Below are positions 1 through 5,665 of a stretch of 5,665 bases of DNA, piece after piece. The translations under genes were made by a program, and so were the position numbers. Source of the DNA: Thermoplasmata archaeon. Lineage in GTDB: Archaea > Thermoplasmatota > Thermoplasmata > Lutacidiplasmatales > UBA184. The DNA lies in NCBI GenBank assembly GCA_021828715.1, contig JAJZDF010000054.1:1-5665 (forward strand), written 5' to 3'. The notes under the pieces are model-generated. The model was not told the DNA's origin. It saw only the letters and a program-made list of their open reading frames with translations, and searched no databases. How positions within the stretch are numbered: position 1 is the first letter of the stretch; the number at the start of each line of letters is the position of its first letter.

Positions 1-1
1 C

Positions 2-1090
2 AACGCGTCGACCCGGTTCGCTGTCGCCGCGCCCGGCGCCGCGCTCCCGGCCGGCCGCAGCGACCTCGTCGAGTACATGCTGCCCCCGCAGTCCGCTCTC
101 GCGCTCCGGGTGATCGGGATCGGCAGCGGCTCGGAGCAGGACAAGGGCGCCGACGGCGCGCGGATGCAGGAGTTCCTCTCCCAGCTCACCCGCCGCGCCC
201 AGTCCCTCGGGCTGCCGGCGGCGTTCACCTATCAGGAGGTTGCGACCGGGGGAGCGCTGTTTGCGCAGATGGTGAACGCCTTCCTCGACGTCGGCTACGA
301 GGAGGATCGGGCGATCGAGGACCTCCATCCGGAGGAACTCGCCCAGCACGCGGCGAATGCCGCCCGAGCCCTCAAGGAGCCGCAGCAGCACGCCACCCTC
401 ACGCGACTTCGGACCGCGGCTCCGGCCGCGGACGCCCCGTACACCGAGGCGCCCGACTTCGAGGTCGACGTGCTCTCCTCCAGCGCGGGCCCGGCGACGA
501 CCCCGGCCTACCTCAAGGAGCGGTACGGACCGCTGGGGGAGATCGTGGAGGCGTACCTGGCCGGTCAGTTCGACCGGGCCCTCGAGCTGGTCGGGCGCTC
601 GGGAGGGGTCCTTCCGCCGGTGACCCGCCTCTACTGGGAGGCCCGGGTCCAGTTCGCGCGCCGGGCGATCGTGGAGGCGGCGCGGGCGCTTCTCCAGGCC
701 TGGGAAGAGGTCGACCGCCTTCCCGCCCCGGCGCAGGCCCGCGTCCTCCGGCGCCTCGCTCTCCTGCAGGCCCGGATGCAGAACGACCGGGAGACGGAGA
801 CCCTGGTGCGGTTCATCGACGAGACCGAGCACCGGCTGGCCGGCGCCGACCCGAACGTACGGGCGCGGCTGCAGGAACTGTTCGCCCGGATGCTGGAGCT
901 GCGCGGAACATACCAGCTCACCCGATTGGCGGAAGAGGACGATCTGCAGGACGCCGCGATCCGGCATGAGGCGGCCGTCGAGGCGGTCTTCGGCCAGCTC
1001 CAGGACGCGCGGCTCGACCTCTCCTCCGCGGGGCCGGTCGCGGAAGGGGCGCTCGACTTTATCGAGATCTGCTTGGCGGAGATGCGGTAG
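2..1090 (+). CDS. Partial helical-repeat protein, 5' end outside window; first gene of GTPase cassette
   Basis: I do not recognise a named family. The frame is open to the left edge. The 25 codons before the first in-window ATG (77) contain no stop and no ATG, GTG or TTG, and 24 of 25 end in G or C like the rest of the gene, so the true start probably lies upstream; 362 codons are visible. Codons about 33-100 look alpha/beta: a hydrophobic strand (LALRVIGIGSG), an amphipathic helix, then a GGALF turn before another helix, faintly like the C-terminal half of a von Willebrand A fold (low confidence). Codons about 135-170 are a low-complexity Ala/Pro/Thr linker. Codons 171-340 are nearly all helical with TPR-like pairs (for example AYLAGQFDRALELV), which suggests a protein-binding scaffold. 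No signal peptide or membrane segment is visible. It ends with TAG, 15 nt before the GTPase gene, so the two are probably co-transcribed and functionally linked (inference). Confidence 0.85.
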   Translation, partial: NASTRFAVAAPGAALPAGRSDLVEYMLPPQSALALRVIGIGSGSEQDKGADGARMQEFLSQLTRRAQSLGLPAAFTYQEVATGGALFAQMVNAFLDVGYEEDRAIEDLHPEELAQHAANAARALKEPQQHATLTRLRTAAPAADAPYTEAPDFEVDVLSSSAGPATTPAYLKERYGPLGEIVEAYLAGQFDRALELVGRSGGVLPPVTRLYWEARVQFARRAIVEAARALLQAWEEVDRLPAPAQARVLRRLALLQARMQNDRETETLVRFIDETEHRLAGADPNVRARLQELFARMLELRGTYQLTRLAEEDDLQDAAIRHEAAVEAVFGQLQDARLDLSSAGPVAEGALDFIEICLAEMR

Positions 1091-1105
1091 AAGGGTACCA
1101 CCATC

Positions 1106-2272
1106 ATGACGGAGGTCAAGGTCACCACAAAGACCCGGCGCGCGCCGGGAGCGAAGCGCGAGACGAAGAAGACGCCGGATTCGGCCCGGATCGCAGTCGT
1201 CGGGATCCCGGCGTCGGGCAAGACCACCTACTTCCGGTTCCTGGCCGGCCATTTTGGCCTCAACCTGCCGATCCTCTACGTGCCGGCCCGGCAGGACGGG
1301 GGCGCGTTGCCGATCTACGGCGACCTCGAGAACGACGTCGCGCTCGAGGAGACGACGTACGAGACGACCGATCCGACCGACCCCGAGGGAAGCCTCGAGA
1401 CCACGACCCGGTTTTACGTGAACCGCCCGATGGAGGATCGCCGTAAGCTCTGGGTCGAGCTCGCGGCCGGCCGGGACGAGCAGGGGGTGCTCACGAAGTA
1501 CCCGCTGCCGACGAAGTTCAACCAGTTCGTCGAGATGAAGATGCGGTTCCGCTACGGCGCCCCCGATGGGGAGGCCGGCTCCCGCCCGATGGAGCTCCAG
1601 ACGATCGACGAGGCGGGCGGGATCATCGCGGACTACTTCACGTACGATCGGCTCTGGATCGATTCCGAGGAGGGGGAGGTCGCCGAGCGCAGCTGTCGCG
1701 TAATCCCCCACTTCGATTCGTGGCGGCCGGACCGCCGCGACCTCTGGCGGCGGGGGCTGACCCTGCTCGGGAGGTTCGTCCAGGGAGCGGACGCGATCAT
1801 CCTCCTCCTCGCTCCGACGCTGCCGTCGCTCCACGACCAGGCGCAGCAGGTGAACCTTGCCCGGGGCGTGTTCAAGTACGTCCGTTCCCGTAACCTTCCC
1901 CTGGTGATCGCGATCTCCAAGGCGGACAAGCTGAAGGAGTTCTACGGCGAGATCGACCAGTCGGTCCGGGAGCGGACGTACCGCAGCGCCTTCGACCCCA
2001 CCGACTTCCTGCTCCGTCGGGATGGCGGGGGGATGGGGACGATCCTCGTCGCCCAGGAGGGACGCGGGATCTCCGTGAAGCAGGACGTCTTCCTCGTCTC
2101 GAGCGCCGTCTCGACGGGCGGTGGACACCCGATGCTCGTCGGAGACACCGGGGAGGAGGCGCCCACGGTGGGGACGCCCACCCTCGGAGTGCCGGTGATG
2201 GTGAACACGACGCTCCCGCTCGCGCGCGCCTGCGAACGGATCCTCGAGCGCCGGGCGACGAAGGGGGCGTGA
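1106..2272 (+). CDS. P-loop GTPase (TRAFAC-like, resembling the double-GTPase group)
   Basis: This 388-residue protein is a probable cytoplasmic GTP-binding switch. Visible motifs are a Walker A/G1 GIPASGKT at 33-40, a likely G3 with DEAGG at 168-172 after a hydrophobic strand, G4 SKAD at 271-274 in the strand-loop LVIAISKAD, and a G5-like SSA at 332-334. Between G1 and G3 a segment at 129-141 (LTKYPLPTKF...) recalls the 'P-x-T' switch region that I associate with double-GTPase-type proteins. Only one GTPase domain is present, so it would be a single-domain relative. The first 28 residues are basic and probably disordered. Residues 75-101 are an acidic, Thr-rich insertion. ATG at 1106 is the only reasonable start, since no other ATG, GTG or TTG precedes the P-loop in frame. 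It overlaps the next gene by one base, implying coupled synthesis with the coiled-coil protein. The GTPase class is solid; the subfamily and biological role are inference. Confidence 0.9.
   Translation: MTEVKVTTKTRRAPGAKRETKKTPDSARIAVVGIPASGKTTYFRFLAGHFGLNLPILYVPARQDGGALPIYGDLENDVALEETTYETTDPTDPEGSLETTTRFYVNRPMEDRRKLWVELAAGRDEQGVLTKYPLPTKFNQFVEMKMRFRYGAPDGEAGSRPMELQTIDEAGGIIADYFTYDRLWIDSEEGEVAERSCRVIPHFDSWRPDRRDLWRRGLTLLGRFVQGADAIILLLAPTLPSLHDQAQQVNLARGVFKYVRSRNLPLVIAISKADKLKEFYGEIDQSVRERTYRSAFDPTDFLLRRDGGGMGTILVAQEGRGISVKQDVFLVSSAVSTGGGHPMLVGDTGEEAPTVGTPTLGVPVMVNTTLPLARACERILERRATKGA
2260..2267 (+). promoter_or_regulatory. Ribosome binding site deciding the start of the coiled-coil gene
   Basis: The purine tract GAAGGGGG ends 4 nt before ATG 2272 and only 1 nt before the alternative GTG 2269. 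The spacing favours ATG. The start overlaps the GTPase stop codon as TGATG, so ribosomes ending the GTPase can restart here. Confidence 0.45.
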
Positions 2273-5106
2273 TGGGCGCACCGGACGGACGAACGGGCGG
2301 CCACACGCCCGTCGCCGTCGTCTGGTGCCGCCAGGTCGACCACGAGGCCGAGAGCCCGGGGTACACCACCATCCCGGACGACTTCCCGGGCCGCCGCGAG
2401 ACGCTCGATACGATCCGGGTCGTCGGGAACCTGACCGTCAACGTGGCCGACACCCACGACTACTGGGACCCGGATCCCTCCGCGCCCCTCTCCTACTACC
2501 CGAACCTGTTCCTCTATCCGGCCGCCGGCGGCCGCTACACGTGCGTGGGCCGGATGTTCCTTTCCACCGAGGACCGCCCCCGGATCGGGATGAAGACGCT
2601 CGTCTTCGAGACGGCCCCGCTGCTCGCCAGCGGCGAGTTCGCCCCCGTGGTCCTGCGGGCCCACGCCACGATGGGCGGTCGCGCGGTCGAGGGACGGCCG
2701 GCCGCTGACCCCGACCTGCCGGTCTACCAGGCGGTCGGGGAAGGGTTCCTCTTCCACCGCGGCTCCACCGAGCCGGTCGTCGTCATCGCCTCCGATCAGT
2801 GGGAGGCGGCGAACCGCGTCGTCCTCGATTTGGTCGCCGAGATGCCGACGGCGCTCGTCGCGCTCGGGGCCTTCCTGGTGTTCCCGTACTTCCTCCCCGT
2901 CGCCAAGGTCGACCTTCACCAGTTCACCGAACAGTTGCCGCTCGCGCTCGCGGTGATGCGGGTCGCTCGGGCCGAGGCGAGCGGGGAGCGGCATCAGAAG
3001 CGGATCGCCGGCTGGGAGGCGTCGCCGGTCGCGCTGCGGGACCTCACCCGGCCGGGGACCGGTCGGGCGGCCAAGGATGCGCTGCCCCTCGTGCTCCAGT
3101 ACGCCCGCGACCGGGCGGAGGAGCGGCTCTCCGAGATCTCCCGGCGGGTGGACCTGGTGGAGCGGCCCCGCCTGGACCCCCTGCGGGTCGATCCGGACCG
3201 ACAGTCCGGGCGGGAGCGGCGCAAGGAGATGTGGCGGATCGGGACCGCGATGGAGACGGCCGCCTTGCTCCTCAGCCGGCCGCGCGGACGCACGGTGCCG
3301 ACGAGTCGCGATGCCGCGCGCCGGGCGAACGAGTACGTGAACGCCCCGGCCGGGGGGACCCCGGTCCCTCCCGTCGTCCCCGCCCCGCCGACCGCCGACC
3401 CGGGAACGGCGGCCACCGCCTCCCTCCCGCCGTGGCTGGCGGGGCCGGTGGAGGTCCCGCTGGGCGGGACGGCTTCGGCGACCGTACCCGTCCCCATCCA
3501 GAACGACTCCTCCCTGCTCCGGGGCCCGGCCTCGACGCCGTCCCCGACGGAGGACCCGGGAGCCCCCGGCCGTTCCGGGCTCGACGCCCGCCTGGCCGAG
3601 GCGAGCGAGAGCGCGGCCCGCGCCCTCGCCCAGAGCCGGCACGACCTCTCGGCCCGCCTCGCCGCGGTCGAGGCCCGCGGGACGGTCGACCCGGAGGCGA
3701 TCGCGCGGAACGTCGAGGAGCGGGTCCGGGCGACGGTCGACCCCCAACTCGCCCGTATGCCGGAGCTGTCGCGGCAGGCGGTCGACGCCGCCGCGGAGTC
3801 GTTCCGGGGCGAGATCGACCGACTGACGCGGGAGATGGCGAGTCGCGCCGCGAAGACCGAAGAGGAGCTGCGCGCGGCGCTCGTCGCCCAGCTCGACCTC
3901 GAACTCCGCGAGGCGAAGGAGCAGGGGGTCGCCCTCCGCGAGCAGATCGAGTCCAACGTCCGCTCGATGGTCGATCGCCGGGGCGCCGAGCTCGATGCCC
4001 AGCGCGCGAAGGAGACGCGGGAGCTCGAGCAGCGCCTCCTCCACCTCGTGGATGGGCGGGCGAAGGAGCTCGAGTCGCGGCTCGGGGAGCTCGTCGGCAC
4101 GCGCGCGAAGGAGTTCGCGACCCGGCTGGATCAGGAGATCGGCGCGGACCGTGCCGCCGCCGACGACCGCCTGGCCCAACTCACGAAGCGGATGGACCTC
4201 GAGCGCGAACAACGGTTCGCGGAGATCGCGGAGACCCACGCGAAGTCGCTCGCCGGCCTCCAGGTCCGGATGCAGTCGTACCTGGACCAGAAGCTCCGCG
4301 AGGACGGAGACCTGGAGCGGGGGAAGTACGTCGAACTGCTCGCCCGCCTGAAGGGGGAGGTCGATCAGGCGCTTGCCCGCACGATCGACTCGACCCGCTT
4401 CGACGCGGCGGTCCGGGAGCGGATCGACCGAACGGTCGAGGAGACCCGCCGGGAGTACCTTCGGGCCATGGGAGACCTCGAATCCCGTCTGACGCGCGAC
4501 CTGGGCCCGAACGCCCAGCGCCTCGACGCCCTCGAGACGAAGCTCCAAGAGCGCGCCGACGCGATGGCGGAGGTAGAGGCGCGGGTCCGACGCGAGATCG
4601 ACGACCTCGACCGGCGCGCCCAGGTCCTTTCGGACAAGATGCTACCGCTCGTACGCAAGACCTGGGTGCGGATCGAGGAGATCGAGAAGTTGCTCGGGAG
4701 CTCCGACGACACCGAAGCGAGATTCGGCCAGCTCCGCCGGGACCTGGGACGCGAGCTGCGTCGGGTCGAGAGCCAGTTCCAGGAGGAGCAGGCCGCGCTC
4801 CGCCGGCGCCTGGAGCACACCATGACGACCCAGAGCAAGGTATGGATGAACCTGGTCCGCCAACTCTCCGAGTCGGGGGCCGGCTTCGCCCCGTCCGACG
4901 AGGAGCTTCCGTCCGCCCGGTCCGCCCGGGAGAGCCCCCCCGACGACCTCGAGCCGGCCGGGCGAAGAGGCGGCCGGGAGGCGCCGCCGTACGCCGGCTT
5001 CGAGGAGGCCGTACCGGATCCCGCCGAACCGGAGCGGCCCGACGATCCCCCGGTGGGCTCCCGCCGCCCCCCGAGCCGCTCGAGCCGGGGCGGGGCGCAA
5101 CGCTAA
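2272..5106 (+). CDS. Large coiled-coil protein with GAP1-N-like N-terminal domain
   Basis: This is a 944-residue protein of unknown function. Residues 1-240 form a globular beta-rich domain. It includes VAVVWCRQ (14-21), ESPGYTTIP (27-35), YTCVGRMFLSTEDRPRIG (89-106) and a hydrophobic MPTALVALGAFLVFPYF stretch (191-207). The order and spacing recall the GTPase-associated protein 1 N-terminal domain (GAP1-N), a by-eye match with no search behind it. Residues 240-357 are helical and charged. Residues 358-436 are a Pro/Ala/Thr/Gly linker. Residues 437 to about 865 are an almost uninterrupted coiled coil rich in Arg, Glu, Ala and Leu. Residues 871-944 are a disordered Pro/Arg/Glu tail. No transmembrane span or ATPase motif is seen, so it is not SMC or Rad50. 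The ATG at 2272 overlaps the GTPase stop (TGATG). A GTG at 2269 is also in frame but lies too close to the purine-rich ribosome site. A likely role is effector or scaffold controlled by the upstream GTPase (inference). Confidence 0.88.
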   Translation: MGAPDGRTGGHTPVAVVWCRQVDHEAESPGYTTIPDDFPGRRETLDTIRVVGNLTVNVADTHDYWDPDPSAPLSYYPNLFLYPAAGGRYTCVGRMFLSTEDRPRIGMKTLVFETAPLLASGEFAPVVLRAHATMGGRAVEGRPAADPDLPVYQAVGEGFLFHRGSTEPVVVIASDQWEAANRVVLDLVAEMPTALVALGAFLVFPYFLPVAKVDLHQFTEQLPLALAVMRVARAEASGERHQKRIAGWEASPVALRDLTRPGTGRAAKDALPLVLQYARDRAEERLSEISRRVDLVERPRLDPLRVDPDRQSGRERRKEMWRIGTAMETAALLLSRPRGRTVPTSRDAARRANEYVNAPAGGTPVPPVVPAPPTADPGTAATASLPPWLAGPVEVPLGGTASATVPVPIQNDSSLLRGPASTPSPTEDPGAPGRSGLDARLAEASESAARALAQSRHDLSARLAAVEARGTVDPEAIARNVEERVRATVDPQLARMPELSRQAVDAAAESFRGEIDRLTREMASRAAKTEEELRAALVAQLDLELREAKEQGVALREQIESNVRSMVDRRGAELDAQRAKETRELEQRLLHLVDGRAKELESRLGELVGTRAKEFATRLDQEIGADRAAADDRLAQLTKRMDLEREQRFAEIAETHAKSLAGLQVRMQSYLDQKLREDGDLERGKYVELLARLKGEVDQALARTIDSTRFDAAVRERIDRTVEETRREYLRAMGDLESRLTRDLGPNAQRLDALETKLQERADAMAEVEARVRREIDDLDRRAQVLSDKMLPLVRKTWVRIEEIEKLLGSSDDTEARFGQLRRDLGRELRRVESQFQEEQAALRRRLEHTMTTQSKVWMNLVRQLSESGAGFAPSDEELPSARSARESPPDDLEPAGRRGGREAPPYAGFEEAVPDPAEPERPDDPPVGSRRPPSRSSRGGAQR
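4045..4269 (+). repeat. Five 15-residue coiled-coil repeats inside the large coiled-coil gene
   Basis: Five consecutive 45-nt units encode LVDGRAKELESRLGE, LVGTRAKEFATRLDQ, EIGADRAAADDRLAQ, LTKRMDLEREQRFAE and IAETHAKSLAGLQVR. Hydrophobic residues recur near unit positions 1, 9 and 13, and Arg/Lys/Glu elsewhere. The two best-matched units share GCGAAGGAG (at 4060 and 4105). The same 9-mer, in the same Ala-Lys-Glu frame, also occurs at 3913 and 4006. A related segment begins at 3967 (MVDRRGAELDA), 26 residues (15+11) before the first unit. This is protein-level periodicity and probably old internal duplication, since the DNA copies have diverged. Confidence 0.6.
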
Positions 5107-5121
5107 GGGGACGGTTCCCCT
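5106..5121 (+). other. Short intergenic hairpin between coiled-coil gene and zinc-ribbon gene
   Basis: AGGGGA (5106-5111) and TCCCCT (5116-5121) are perfect inverted complements around a 4-nt CGGT loop. The hairpin starts at the last base of the TAA stop and fills most of the 24-nt gap. No T-run follows, so it is not a convincing terminator in either the bacterial or archaeal style. It could instead mark an RNA processing site or hide the only purine-rich tract before the next start. It may also be chance. Confidence 0.35.
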
Positions 5122-5130
5122 ATTCGCTGC

Positions 5131-5319
5131 GTGCTCGCGGTGGACGCGCACCGGCATTGTCGAAGCTGCGGGCGCCCCTGCCCGCCGGACGAGTGGACGT
5201 GCAGCGCGGATTGCGCCGAAAAGCGCGCCGCGGTCGAGCGGAGCCGACGGAATTACACCTACCTCCTGTACGGCTCGATCGCTCTCCTCGCGATCCTGTT
5301 CCTGTCCCATTACCTCTGA
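5131..5319 (+). CDS. Tail-anchored zinc-ribbon protein, DUF2116-like
   Basis: This is a 62-residue protein of unknown function. Near the N-terminus it has a zinc-binding pattern H9-C10-x2-C13 and C24-x3-C28, with an extra Cys at 17. This is the layout of the small archaeal DUF2116 zinc-ribbon family (matched from memory). A basic helix at 29-40 follows, then a hydrophobic segment at about 42-60 (YLLYGSIALLAILFL) reaching the C-terminus, so the ribbon should face the cytoplasm on a tail-anchored protein. The start is uncertain: GTG 5131 has no good Shine-Dalgarno, and GTG 5140 in the same frame would remove only three residues. It lies 24 nt after the coiled-coil gene and 12 nt before coaD. 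It may belong to the coaD side of the locus more than to the GTPase cassette. Confidence 0.82.
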   Translation: MLAVDAHRHCRSCGRPCPPDEWTCSADCAEKRAAVERSRRNYTYLLYGSIALLAILFLSHYL

Positions 5320-5320
5320 C

Positions 5321-5324
5321 GGAG
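5321..5324 (+). promoter_or_regulatory. Shine-Dalgarno site of coaD
   Basis: GGAG sits 7 nt before ATG 5332, just after the TGA of the zinc-ribbon gene. It is the best-spaced classical ribosome site in the window and fixes the coaD start. Confidence 0.5.
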
Positions 5325-5331
5325 CGGTCCG

Positions 5332-5665
5332 ATGCCGCGGTACGGGCTCGTCATCCTCGGGGGGACGTTCGACCGTCTCCATCGGGGCCACGAGGCGCTC
5401 CTGGAAACCGCCTTCTCCCTCGGTCGGACGGTCGCGATCGGGGTGACCACCGATGCGTTCCTCGCCGCTCATCCGAAGCCGCGGGCCGGGCGTCTCCAGC
5501 CGTTCCGCCTCCGCCGGGCCGCGGTCGCCCGCTGGGTCGCACGGCATCACCCCGGCCGACCGGTACGGATCGTCCCGCTCGCCGACCGCTTCGGCGGGTC
5601 GCTGGACCCCGAGGTCGACGCGCTGGTCGTTTCGGCAGAGACGGCGGAGGGGGGGCGGGCCGTCA
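5332..5665 (+). CDS. coaD: Phosphopantetheine adenylyltransferase, archaeal type (3' end outside window)
   Basis: This enzyme joins ATP and 4'-phosphopantetheine to give dephospho-CoA and pyrophosphate, the penultimate step of coenzyme A synthesis, in the cytoplasm. The visible 111 codons begin with a strand and the nucleotidyltransferase signature GGTFDRLHRGH at 10-20. This contains the HxGH motif (H17-R-G-H20) that binds the ATP phosphates. GVTTDAF (37-43) follows, and VVSAETAEGG (99-108) near the window edge. The VVS-x-ET version of that last motif is typical of the archaeal/eukaryotic-like enzymes and differs from bacterial CoaD, which is why I favour an archaeal host. Family members run to about 150-160 residues, so roughly a quarter to a third is missing at the right edge; nothing looks broken. 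It lies 12 nt after the zinc-ribbon gene, suggesting co-transcription. Confidence 0.93.
   Translation, partial: MPRYGLVILGGTFDRLHRGHEALLETAFSLGRTVAIGVTTDAFLAAHPKPRAGRLQPFRLRRAAVARWVARHHPGRPVRIVPLADRFGGSLDPEVDALVVSAETAEGGRAV

Noticed and set aside
1052..1066. Palindrome CTCGA-CTTTA-TCGAG with a TATA-like CTTTAT before the GTPase gene as a promoter/operator
   Set aside because: The short arms lie within coding sequence, the TATA resemblance is weak, no BRE is evident, and the 15-nt gap suggests co-transcription.
1094..1108. GGTACC followed by ACCATC-ATG, resembling a cloning junction
   Set aside because: A single 6-bp restriction site and a Kozak-like context can arise by chance. The flanking codon use is continuous and no vector-like sequence is present.
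631..1227. 198-codon minus-strand open frame over the adaptor/GTPase junction
   Set aside because: It is a Ser/Arg/Ala-rich shadow of the sense genes, overlaps the GTPase P-loop region and has no motif.
2842..2898. Hydrophobic stretch MPTALVALGAFLVFPYF as a transmembrane helix
   Set aside because: It is interrupted by prolines and lies inside a beta-rich globular domain. It reads better as a buried core helix/strand of that domain.
1942..4548. Very long (868-codon) open frame on the minus strand opposite the GTPase end and the coiled-coil gene
   Set aside because: It is an expected by-product of high G+C, where antisense frames rarely contain stops. Its composition mirrors the sense coiled coil, it crosses the boundary between two well-supported genes, and no domain or motif is recognisable in it.
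3580..4866. SMC/Rad50-like identity for the long coiled coil
   Set aside because: There are no Walker A, Walker B or ABC signature motifs at either end and no hinge domain.
4642..5550. 302-codon open frame on the minus strand across three genes
   Set aside because: It runs antisense to the conserved zinc-ribbon and coaD reading frames, is rich in Arg/Pro/Gly and shows no family signature.

Overview
This is a compact, very G+C-rich stretch (well over 60% by eye) with five genes, all on the + strand and almost end to end. The best taxonomic clues are at the right end. One is a short zinc-ribbon protein of the archaeal DUF2116 type. The other is the start of a phosphopantetheine adenylyltransferase of the archaeal/eukaryotic-like kind. 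Both point to an archaeon. The high G+C and weak Shine-Dalgarno signals would fit an uncultured Thermoplasmatota-type lineage, but that placement is inference.

Layout. At 2-1090 is the 3' part of a gene that begins left of the window: an alpha/beta segment, a low-complexity linker, then a TPR-like helical domain. At 1106-2272 is a P-loop GTPase with recognisable G1, G3, G4 and G5 motifs. At 2272-5106 is a 944-residue protein with a beta-rich N-terminal domain, a proline/alanine linker, a coiled coil of about 430 residues and a disordered charged tail. At 5131-5319 is a 62-residue zinc-ribbon protein with a C-terminal membrane anchor. At 5332 to the window end is the 5' part of coaD. Gaps are 15 nt, a 1-nt overlap, 24 nt and 12 nt. 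No stretch over 300 bases lacks a gene, and I see no tRNA, rRNA, CRISPR array, transposase or insertion sequence.

How it may work. The first three genes look like one transcription and functional unit: a helical-repeat adaptor, a GTPase, and a large coiled-coil partner whose N-terminus resembles, by eye, the GTPase-associated protein 1 (GAP1-N) domains found beside 'double-GTPase'-type proteins in bacterial conflict/signalling cassettes. If that resemblance holds, this is an archaeal version of such a GTPase-centred system in which the GAP1-like protein carries a very long rod. That is the most interesting possibility here, and it rests on motif-level pattern recognition without a database search. 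The last two genes look like ordinary chromosomal genes (a membrane-anchored zinc ribbon and coenzyme A synthesis) that set the cassette in a housekeeping neighbourhood.
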